Shown here: piece after piece, positions 8,563 through 14,908 of the stretch
How positions within the stretch are numbered: position 1 is the stretch's first letter
Layout: each line of letters begins with the position of its first letter
From: Acidobacteriota bacterium
GTDB taxonomy: Bacteria; Acidobacteriota; Thermoanaerobaculia; Thermoanaerobaculales; Sulfomarinibacteraceae
Direction: 5' to 3'
Assembly (NCBI GenBank): GCA_022340665.1
Contig: JAJDNM010000023.1
Span: 1-37,457, forward strand
DNA length: 37,457 nucleotides
The notes under the pieces: generated by a model
Seen by the model: the letters and a program-made list of their open reading frames with translations, nothing else
Databases searched by the model: none
Told to the model about the DNA's origin: nothing
Program-made: the position numbers and the translations under genes

Positions 8563-9276
8563 TCAGTAACTCCCGAATTCCCTGGCGTGGACGATGAGGA
8601 CGAGGACTTTTTCAGAATCCTCGGAATTGCCGGCGCCAATATAGACGGTCTGGTTGGGGGACAGGAGAACGCGAGTTCGAAGAATTTCGTTGGCCTTCAG
8701 AGTGCCGTCTGAAGCGAGCTCGGTTCGCTCGAGAACCAGATGTTGAAGTTGGAGACGATTGCCCGGGTCTGGACTGCCCCAAGGGGTCTCGCTCGAAAAA
8801 TGCGGCACCTGTGGGACGAAGGACACACGGAAAGACGATCCGAGCTCGGCCTGCGCCCTCGAACCCAGTACGCCTTCGATGGTGGAGGCACCGATACGGT
8901 GGAACGAATCGACTTTGTACATTCGCCGCAGCCGTTCCTCGACCTCGACTTCGTCGATCGAGCCATAAGGCAGGGCCTTGCCACCTTCGAGGAGATCGAC
9001 CCGAATGCCATATGAGCCAGGCACCTGGTCGAGCATTTCAATCAGCGCCGTCACACGAGCAATGATCTCGGGATCATCCTGGACGACAATCCTGGAGAGC
9101 TTCGGCTGCAGAGTCAGACTGCCCGTATCAGACAGCAGACCCTGCACGGCATCCGACGCCTCCGACACCGAAACGTGTTCGAGCCTGAAGACCCTCGACA
9201 TCGTCTGCCCTTCGGTTGCAGAAACCGACGCGGCAATCACAGCGATCACCAGAAACACCAGAGACCGCCTCAACAT
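8563..9276 (-). CDS. Exported protein resembling a secretin N domain
   Basis: The start is taken as the ATG at 9276, just after the anti-sigma stop, giving 237 residues; a longer frame merely overlaps that gene. Residues 1-22 form a signal peptide (MLRRSLVFLVIAVIAASVSA). Residues about 28-90 contain FRLEHVSVSEASDAVQGLLS and a following RIVVQDDPEIIARVTALIEMLDQ. This is the pattern of secretin N1 (NolW-like) domains: short hydrophobic strand, helix, then 'I.v.D.p..i..v..li..LD'. The remaining 140 residues are beta-rich and unrecognised. No secretin barrel is present. A periplasmic accessory that binds the secretin ring or senses its state is a reasonable guess, given its place between anti-sigma and gspF. 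Confidence 0.6.
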   Translation of the reverse strand: MLRRSLVFLVIAVIAASVSATEGQTMSRVFRLEHVSVSEASDAVQGLLSDTGSLTLQPKLSRIVVQDDPEIIARVTALIEMLDQVPGSYGIRVDLLEGGKALPYGSIDEVEVEERLRRMYKVDSFHRIGASTIEGVLGSRAQAELGSSFRVSFVPQVPHFSSETPWGSPDPGNRLQLQHLVLERTELASDGTLKANEILRTRVLLSPNQTVYIGAGNSEDSEKVLVLIVHAREFGSY

Positions 9277-9277
9277 C

Positions 9278-9787
9278 TCAGAGCTCCATCGCCGGATCGA
9301 CAATGAAATACATCGCCGAATCAGAGTTATCGTCCGCCGCGAACTGATAGACGCGCACCGTCTCGCTTTCCATTTCAACCTCGACGCTCGGAGGCGGAGT
9401 CTTTGCTTCAAGATTCCGAGACGATTCTGCGCTCGACCTTGAGGGGATGCCGTTGCCGGTCATCCCGAGCCACGCGATGCCACCCCCGACGACGATGATC
9501 ACCGCAGCTGCCGCTGCCAACCACGGCCGGCGGTTTCGGCTCAGGCGACGTTCGAGCCGATCATGGCGAATTCGCGCGGTGACCGAGCTGACACAAGCTT
9601 CAACCGCTTCGGCATCGGTTGGTGGATCCTGAGCTGCGGTGAAGAACAGACTCGGTTCCTCTCGCAGCGCTCGATTGCGACACGCCACACACTCTCGAAG
9701 GTGGCTTTGGAACCAACCCCGCCGATCCTCGTCAAGAGTCTCGTCAACGTAGGAACCGATCATCTCGCGGAAAATTTCGCAGTTCAT
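9278..9787 (-). CDS. Anti-sigma factor with zinc-finger (zf-HC2/ZAS) domain
   Basis: This 169-residue protein begins MNCEIFREMIGSYVDETLDE and has the zinc-binding anti-sigma signature H29-x3-C33-x2-C36 (HLRECVAC), with Cys3 as a possible fourth ligand. A single membrane helix lies at about 88-108, followed by a roughly 60-residue extracytoplasmic tail without a clear domain. It starts one base after the sigma factor stop. By family knowledge it should hold the preceding ECF sigma factor inactive until a redox or envelope signal. The tail ends with a hydrophobic stretch of unknown role. Confidence 0.85.
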   Translation of the reverse strand: MNCEIFREMIGSYVDETLDEDRRGWFQSHLRECVACRNRALREEPSLFFTAAQDPPTDAEAVEACVSSVTARIRHDRLERRLSRNRRPWLAAAAAVIIVVGGGIAWLGMTGNGIPSRSSAESSRNLEAKTPPPSVEVEMESETVRVYQFAADDNSDSAMYFIVDPAMEL

Positions 9788-9788
9788 T

Positions 9789-10364
9789 TCATCCCCTCTC
9801 GGATGCGGGTAGATACTCCGGGAAACGCTCTTTGAGCTCCCTTCGCAGCACCTTCCGAGCCTGAAAAACGTGATTACGAACCGTGGTCGCGGAACAACCC
9901 AACACCTCCGCTACCTCCGCCGTGTCGAAACCACTCATCTCCCGCAGCACGAAGGCGCTGCGCTGTTGCGGCGTCAACTCTTCTACGAGCTGCCCGAGGA
10001 TATCGTCGGCCTCGCTTCTATCGAGCCGCGAAGCAGCATTTTCACCGTCTCCAACCAAGCGGAGCCGATGCTCGGTCCCTGCCTTGTGAGCCCGCTCCCG
10101 ACTTGTCCGAGACCGCAGCAGGTCGATGGCGAGGTTGGTCCCGATACGATAGATCCAGGTAGAGAAACTGTAGCGGGGATCGTATCGGTCGAGTTTCTGC
10201 CAGGCCTTGAGGAACGCCATCTGCACGACATCCCACGCCTCGGCTTCATCAGCGAGGATTCTAAACACAGCCCGGTGAAGGCCGCCCGAATGCCGCCGGA
10301 CCAACTCGGCATAGGCATCCTCGTCACCTTCCTTGGCGGCCTGGATCCACTCGCGATCACTCAT
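9789..10364 (-). CDS. ECF-family RNA polymerase sigma factor
   Basis: This protein has about 191 residues from the ATG at 10364 (MSDREWIQ), which has a GAGGCG ribosome site. An in-frame ATG at 10424 would add 20 residues. Region 2 (about 8-80) holds FRILADEAEAWDVVQMAFLK and YSFSTWIYRIGTNLAIDLLR, the -10 recognition and core-binding segment. Region 4 (about 125-180) has LTPQQRSAFVLREMSGFDTA then EVLGCSATTVRNHVFQARK, the -35 helix-turn-helix. It heads the pilus/secretion operon with its anti-sigma gene one base downstream, so autoregulation is likely. The exact ECF subgroup cannot be assigned by eye. Confidence 0.93.
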   Translation of the reverse strand: MSDREWIQAAKEGDEDAYAELVRRHSGGLHRAVFRILADEAEAWDVVQMAFLKAWQKLDRYDPRYSFSTWIYRIGTNLAIDLLRSRTSRERAHKAGTEHRLRLVGDGENAASRLDRSEADDILGQLVEELTPQQRSAFVLREMSGFDTAEVAEVLGCSATTVRNHVFQARKVLRRELKERFPEYLPASERG

Positions 10365-10534
10365 GGCCGCCTCGTGACGCCCGCTGAAGTCCACAGGCTG
10401 CACACACAGGTTCTCCCTCACCATCGTTCCCCGTAACTGTTTACGGAGGTCCGAGGACTCGCGTTGGTCTCGTCAGAGAGGATCCTAGCACCACGATCGC
10501 GTCGGAACCGACCATGACCACGATTCATGGGAGT

Positions 10535-10563
10535 ATTCTGACCGCAAATCTCACAAATGTAAA
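10535..10563 (-). promoter_or_regulatory. Candidate promoter of the sigma/pilus operon
   Basis: Read on the minus strand, TTTACA (10563-10558) and CAGAAT (10540-10535) are separated by exactly 17 bases, an acceptable housekeeping-type -35/-10 pair. It lies 111 bp before the longer sigma ATG and 171 bp before the preferred one. No convincing ECF-type GGAAC element was found nearby. Confidence 0.4.
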
Positions 10564-10582
10564 GAGTTAACACTTATTGATC

Positions 10583-10689
10583 CTCGATACTCAATGCTCG
10601 ATACTCGATACTCGATGTTTGGTTGCCGCATCTGTGTCCCCAGGGGCGGGTAGGGGGATGGAGTGTCGAGTATCCAGGATCGAGTATCC
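10583..10689. repeat. CTCGATA heptamer cassette with G-rich core
   Basis: Five consecutive 7-mers at 10583-10617 follow CTCGAT(A/G), with one variant, CTCAATG. A core of about 46 bp carries GGGGCGGGTAGGGGG at 10643-10657. After it, two TCGAGTATC units (around 10664-10688) are inverted copies of the same heptamer, so the block could fold into a long hairpin. The gap between the sigma gene and the selenoprotein gene (10425-10736) holds only this and the promoter. Confidence 0.85.
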
Positions 10690-10736
10690 GCCCTTCGGGA
10701 TCAGCTAAGATCCTGCTAGCGAGCATGGAGGGTCGA

Positions 10737-10958
10737 ATGGACATCTCGATCGAATACTGCGTGGTTTGAAACTACGAGCCTCGGGCCGCCGGACTGGCGG
10801 CCGAGTTGGACCGTGAGTTTGGTTCATCAACCGATCTGATCAAAGGGAGGAATGGCGACTTCGAGGTCGTAGTCGACGGGAAAACCGTGTTCTCGAAGCG
10901 TGCCCTCGGTCGATTTCCGGAAGACGGAGAGGTCGCCACAGCGATACGACGTCTATAG
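10737..10958 (+). CDS. selW: SelW/Rdx-family selenoprotein (in-frame TGA = Sec)
   Basis: Reading through the TGA at 10767-10769 gives 73 residues: MDISIEYCVVU then NYEPRAAGLAAELDREFG, with a later LIKGRNGDFEVVVDG and VFSKRALGRFP, ending at TAG 10956-10958. These are hallmarks of the Rdx/SelW thioredoxin-like family. They comprise a first beta strand ending in Y-C-x-x-U, a helix, 'I.G..G.FEV.V.G', and 'VFSK...GRFP' with a closing helix. The CxxU redox pair places Sec exactly where Cys or Sec occurs in homologues. A strong ribosome site GGAGG (10727-10731) lies 5 bases before the ATG. A SECIS-like hairpin follows the TGA. The role is probably thiol redox protection in the cytoplasm. A standard gene caller would miss it. 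The Sec machinery genes (selA, selB, selC, selD) are not in this window. Confidence 0.92.
10780..10805 (+). promoter_or_regulatory. Bacterial SECIS element
   Basis: A ten-base-pair stem pairs CTCGG-CCGCC (10780-10790, with one bulged G at 10785) with GGCGGCCGAG (10796-10805), capped by the five-base loop GGACT (10791-10795). The loop begins 21 bases after the TGA codon and has G at its first two positions, which fits the bacterial SECIS consensus (loop roughly 16-37 nt from UGA, G in the first loop positions). It would bind SelB and deliver Sec-tRNA. Confidence 0.85.
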
Positions 10959-11007
10959 TCACCAAGTCTCCGTCGACCCAAGATCCTGCCATGGACGCCC
11001 GGGCAGT

Positions 11008-11997
11008 CTACTCCGGTTTGCGATCGTCCGATCCTAGCCGTCGGCGATAGATGTGCCGCTCGAGAATTCGCGAGTATGGTGTCCAGGCCTCGTCGTCGGA
11101 TCCCTGAGCTGCGATCGCCTCCACCATCCCCGCCATCTTCGAATCCAGGTTGTCGACCATGTGCACCAGAAGGGCTTCCGGGGTCTTAGGCCGACGGGGG
11201 GAGCCAAACTCGTACTCACCGTGATGGGCAAGGAGAATGTGCAGGAGCTGGCGTCGGGTTTCGGGTGGGAACGACTCCAGCTCGGCTATCTTCCTGTCGA
11301 CGTACAACGTCTCCATCGGAATATGGCCGATTAATCTGCCATCGTCCGTGTATTCGATCGATGCACCGATATCGAGCTCCCAGATCTTTCCGAAATCGTG
11401 CAGCAGGCATCCAGCAACCACGAGATCGTCGTTCAGTTGGTAGTGCCGCGCCAGGTCTCGCGCCACAGTGGTGACTGACAGGGAGTGTTCGAGTAGGCCG
11501 GAGCGAAAGGCATGATGCATCGAGCGAGCCGCCGGCGCAGCCTTGAACAATCTCTCTATTTCCGAATCCGAGAAGATCCTGAACAGGAGCTGGCGGAGGT
11601 TCGCGTCAGAGACCTCTTCGATGAGCCTGTTGATTTCCTTCCACAGGTGGTCGGGGTCTTGAGCCGATGAGCGCACGAAAAGATCGTCTTTCACCGATTC
11701 ACCCGGAAGGAGTTCGGCCTGGCGCACCACCACCTGCAGTTGCTGGTTGTAGCGTTGCACCTGGCCTTTCACCGAGACGACGCTGCCGGGCTCCAGGGTC
11801 TCCCGAAGCTTCTCTACGTTCTGCCAGACCAGGGCCGCCACCTCGCCCGTCTTGTCCCCCAGCGTGGCCGCGAGATATGGACCCCCTCCTCGGCGCTGAC
11901 GAACATCTACCCCGCGTACCGCATAGCACTCGTCGACGTCCGTGCCGGCACGCAGGTCCCTGATCCACACTCTTTTCGGGTCGCTGAGTGCAGACAT
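11008..11997 (-). CDS. YhaM-like 3'-5' exonuclease (OB fold + HD domain)
   Basis: This protein has 329 residues from the ATG at 11997, chosen because it follows the upstream stop directly and begins with the conserved region; longer frames overlap surA. Residues 15-110 form an OB-fold nucleic-acid-binding domain (AATLGDKTGEVAALVWQNVE, then GSVVSVKGQVQRYN). Residues about 150-290 form an HD phosphohydrolase domain with HHAFRSGLLEHSLSV and the HD pair in CLLHDFGKIWEL, then HILLAHHGEYEFGSP. This combination is that of YhaM/CBF1, a manganese-dependent 3'-5' exoribonuclease involved in RNA turnover. It ends the ribBA-mfd-foldase cluster and is convergent with the selenoprotein gene. Confidence 0.88.
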   Translation of the reverse strand: MSALSDPKRVWIRDLRAGTDVDECYAVRGVDVRQRRGGGPYLAATLGDKTGEVAALVWQNVEKLRETLEPGSVVSVKGQVQRYNQQLQVVVRQAELLPGESVKDDLFVRSSAQDPDHLWKEINRLIEEVSDANLRQLLFRIFSDSEIERLFKAAPAARSMHHAFRSGLLEHSLSVTTVARDLARHYQLNDDLVVAGCLLHDFGKIWELDIGASIEYTDDGRLIGHIPMETLYVDRKIAELESFPPETRRQLLHILLAHHGEYEFGSPRRPKTPEALLVHMVDNLDSKMAGMVEAIAAQGSDDEAWTPYSRILERHIYRRRLGSDDRKPE

Positions 11998-11998
11998 C

Positions 11999-12970
11999 TC
12001 AGGCGCCGCCCAGGTTGGCGAACACGATGTCGAGGTACTCCCGGTGGACCTCGACCAGATATTGCTGCCGGAGCTTCTCCACAAGCCCCTTCGTCTGGCC
12101 TTCGTAGCTTTCTGCCGAACGTTCTCTTCGGAGTTGCTCGGCAACCTCGTCGAAGGACTGGTATCCCGCGGGAATCCTCTGTACGAGGCGGACGACCTGA
12201 ACACCTCCGGGGACAGTCAGCGGATCCGCTACGCCACCTTCCTCGAGCGGTTCCAGCGCTCGTTTGAGATCCGGCCTGCAATCGTCCACCGGAATCTGCC
12301 CGAGCTCCTGAAGCTCTGAGCCGGCAAGGGTTGCCTCGGCTTTGAGGTCGGCCCCGTCCCTTACCCTTTGCACGAGCCCCTGCGCACGGCGGTTGAGATC
12401 GGCCGCTCCTGCTTCATCCGAAGTCAGAAAGACCTGTTCCAATTCGACCATTGCCGGCACCCGAAATTTCTCCTTCTCGACCTCGTACTGCTGCTTGAGC
12501 TCTTCTTCGGTGATCTCGACGGGCCGCACCTCTCCCTGAACCGTGCGTTGCACAGTAATTGTCCTCCGATAGCGCTCGCGCAACGCTTCGACTGTCAGGC
12601 CCGAACTGGCGAGGGCCTGCTCCCAGGCCTCATCATCCTGGAGGTTGTTTTCCTCTCGGAGGTTGGCGAGAGCCTGATCCACCATCGCGTCGTCAACCGT
12701 GAGGCGCTTCTCCGTCGCCCGCTCCATCAGAATCATCTCGCTCACCATTTGTTCGAGGAGCATGTCGGTGAACTGGCGCAGCTCTTCGTTGTTCGGCTGG
12801 TTCGGCATCTGGGTGAGCTCCTGGCGCACCCGTTCGGTAAATTCGGATATTGTGACGATTCGATCGTTGACGCGAGCCAGGATCCCCTCGACGAGAACCC
12901 GCTCCGATGCCTGAATCGGCACGGCTGCCATCAGGACACCGATCAGCAATCCTGGAACTCGAAAGCGCAT
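11999..12970 (-). CDS. SurA-like periplasmic chaperone / peptidyl-prolyl isomerase
   Basis: This protein has 323 residues from the ATG at 12970, preceded by GGAAGGATAGGAAA and 4 bp after the upstream stop. A signal peptide ends near VPIQASE. The N-terminal SurA-type chaperone segment (about 27-165) contains VNDRIVTISEFTERVRQEL and LLEQMVSEMILMERA. A parvulin-like domain (about 175-275) follows, but its active-site residues are not well preserved. It should escort outer-membrane proteins, including possibly the secretin, across the periplasm. It sits next to a second foldase, which suggests a divided pair. Confidence 0.85.
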   Translation of the reverse strand: MRFRVPGLLIGVLMAAVPIQASERVLVEGILARVNDRIVTISEFTERVRQELTQMPNQPNNEELRQFTDMLLEQMVSEMILMERATEKRLTVDDAMVDQALANLREENNLQDDEAWEQALASSGLTVEALRERYRRTITVQRTVQGEVRPVEITEEELKQQYEVEKEKFRVPAMVELEQVFLTSDEAGAADLNRRAQGLVQRVRDGADLKAEATLAGSELQELGQIPVDDCRPDLKRALEPLEEGGVADPLTVPGGVQVVRLVQRIPAGYQSFDEVAEQLRRERSAESYEGQTKGLVEKLRQQYLVEVHREYLDIVFANLGGA

Positions 12971-12974
12971 TTTC

Positions 12975-13814
12975 CTATCCTTCCGCATACCTACCTGTGT
13001 ACGGAAACCACAGGTTGGTGTCGTAGATTTCAATTTCGATCCTGGTCGAAAGCCTCTGGATGCAGCCCCGAGTGTGTTCGCGAATTTTCTTCTGCGTGAA
13101 CTCGCTGCGTACCGCGGCTTCGACCTCGGCCAGGTCCGGAGGCCCGGCGGGAATCACCTCCAGGACCTGAAACACATGATAGCCAGAAGGCCCTTGCACG
13201 GGCTCGGAAAATTCTCCTGGCGCCAGGGAGAAAATCACCGCATCGATTTCTGGCGAGAGCGCGCCCTGATCGAAAAACCCGAGCTCGCCACCATCCGCCG
13301 CATTCGGCGCCCGACTCATGTTGCGCGACACTTCGACGAAGTTTTCGCCCGCGTTCAGGAGTCGAAGGGCCTCGAGACCCTCCTCGTGACTGTCTACCAG
13401 AAGCTGCCTGACGTGGGCCTTCGCCGGACGCTCGTGTTCCGCCCTTCGACCGACCTCGGTCGCGATTTCGTCCGCGGTCAGATTGGGCGCCGGCCCGCAC
13501 AACTCGTCGAGGAGCCATTGCACCTCTGACGGACCCATCGGCGAGGAGCTGTCGGGGAGCGACACCTCTCTCTGACGCGCCGCTTCCAGAACCACCTGTC
13601 GGTCGAGATATTGGTCGAGCAACCCGGACAACACGTGTGCGCTCACCGCCTGCCATGCCTCACCAGTCACGTCACTGACGTAGCTCTGAAAGGTGGTGAT
13701 TCCGACCGTTTGCCCCCCGACCCGTGCCAAATCGGTTTCATGTGCCCCACACGCCATGACCATGGCCGCACCGAGCGCCGCGAGGATTCGACACAAGGAA
13801 CGCAAGTCGCTCAT
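12975..13814 (-). CDS. PrsA-like parvulin lipoprotein
   Basis: This protein has 279 residues from the ATG at 13814 (an in-frame TTG lies two codons upstream). A lipoprotein signal has the lipobox MVMACG near residue 22. The middle is a SurA-N-like helical part. Residues about 130-225 form a rotamase (parvulin) domain with AHVRQLLVDSHEEGLEALRL, MSRAPNAADGGELGFFDQGA and GPSGYHVFQVLEV, the standard 'S.....GGdLG.f..g' and 'GyHi' signatures. It should assist folding of exported proteins at a membrane surface. The gap to surA is 4 bp, so the two are co-translated. Confidence 0.88.
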   Translation of the reverse strand: MSDLRSLCRILAALGAAMVMACGAHETDLARVGGQTVGITTFQSYVSDVTGEAWQAVSAHVLSGLLDQYLDRQVVLEAARQREVSLPDSSSPMGPSEVQWLLDELCGPAPNLTADEIATEVGRRAEHERPAKAHVRQLLVDSHEEGLEALRLLNAGENFVEVSRNMSRAPNAADGGELGFFDQGALSPEIDAVIFSLAPGEFSEPVQGPSGYHVFQVLEVIPAGPPDLAEVEAAVRSEFTQKKIREHTRGCIQRLSTRIEIEIYDTNLWFPYTGRYAEG

Positions 13815-13842
13815 CAGCAAAGAGTACCATGCTCATTCAAGC

Positions 13843-14874
13843 TCAGCTGGGATCGTCGATTACGGCTGAGCTGGAATGAGGGAGGTGTTTGCGGTAAAGC
13901 GGGCGGAGAGCCCAGCCGAAGACGCTGCCCATTGGCCGTCCCGTAAATGCCGAAGCCATCCGCAGCAATCCCTCGCCGACCAGGAGATAGTCGAGAAGGA
14001 GGAGGAATGCCGGCGCCGATCCGAGGTCGTCTTGGAAATTGGAAACGCCACCGACGAGCTCGGCCGCAGCACCCGCAACCGTCAACCAGGAAGCTCGAAC
14101 GCCGAGCTCCTCGGCCCAGCGCAACTGATCCGATGCCGGACCCAGGGTCACTGCAGCCGTCACCAACATCGTTCGTACAAACGACGGAGGCTTTTGACCC
14201 TCGAACGTGGTCGGCGAGCGTTCTTCTGCTTTGCCGGCCACCCCTCGATCCGTGCAACAGAACGGTACACCGAGGAACGATCCGATTGGCTCACCACCTC
14301 CTGCGGCCGAGGCCAAGCGCACGATGCCGCTTATCAAGAAAATCGGCCCCGGAAGGGCAAGAATGAGCGGCATGAACAAACCGCCGCCAACCGCCATCAA
14401 TATGATCTGGACTGTTCCCGCGGCCCCGGCCGCGAGCTCGAGGACGGCCGAAATCTGGGTCGCACGTTCCGCCGGAAAGCCCCACTCATTCGCCCACTTT
14501 TTCTGAAGATCCGCCGGCGCCAGACCGAGCAGCGGAAGTAGCAACAGGGTTATTGCCCGTTTCCGCAGTTTCCGTGATTCGAGCTCCTCCTCTTCGGCGA
14601 CTGTTCGAATCGACGCTCGCTCGAGCTCGAACACGGTGCGCATCGCCTTCGGTTCCTCCCAGCGGCACAACGACCATCTCTCACCTTTTCTGGTGGCCAC
14701 CCGGTCCACAACCTCAAAGGGTCGTCCGCCCCACAGCACGGCGGTCCCGGGCGCCAGTCCTTCGCTCACCCGCCACGGGAGCTTCAGGCGCGGGCTAAAA
14801 ACGTGCAGCTGGCCGTCACTGCCATGATTTACACGAACACCGAAACCGAGATCTTCTCCCTGAGGCAAGTCCAC
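13843..14874 (-). CDS. Unrecognised multi-pass membrane protein
   Basis: This 343-residue protein starts with GTG. The first 80 residues are soluble and beta-rich and read like a small sensor or SH3-type domain (FSPRLKLPWRVSEGLAPGTA). A charged helix follows, then hydrophobic segments at about 106-122, 145-190 (two helices) and 235-250, and weaker ones near 265-300. Two similar halves may exist: the phrases 'KWANEWGFPAERATQISAVLELAAG' (first 13 residues of it most clear) and 'RWAEELGVRASWLTVAGAAAEL' align, as do 'GGEPIGSFLG' and 'TGRPMGSVFG'. So an internal duplication is likely. It sits between mfd and the foldase genes. I do not recognise the family. Confidence 0.8.
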   Translation of the reverse strand: MDLPQGEDLGFGVRVNHGSDGQLHVFSPRLKLPWRVSEGLAPGTAVLWGGRPFEVVDRVATRKGERWSLCRWEEPKAMRTVFELERASIRTVAEEEELESRKLRKRAITLLLLPLLGLAPADLQKKWANEWGFPAERATQISAVLELAAGAAGTVQIILMAVGGGLFMPLILALPGPIFLISGIVRLASAAGGGEPIGSFLGVPFCCTDRGVAGKAEERSPTTFEGQKPPSFVRTMLVTAAVTLGPASDQLRWAEELGVRASWLTVAGAAAELVGGVSNFQDDLGSAPAFLLLLDYLLVGEGLLRMASAFTGRPMGSVFGWALRPLYRKHLPHSSSAVIDDPS

Positions 14875-14908
14875 GCTGTTATGGTACTGCTACGAGAGCC
14901 CGCCAGGG

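Noticed and set aside
10772-10981. Antisense open frame over the selenoprotein gene
   Set aside because: It has no ribosome site or family match, while the plus strand encodes a complete SelW-type protein; the antisense frame is a by-product of GC-rich codons.
10986-11006. CTGCC/GGCAG hairpin as a terminator between selW and the HD nuclease gene
   Set aside because: The stem is five base pairs with no T-tract, too weak to call.
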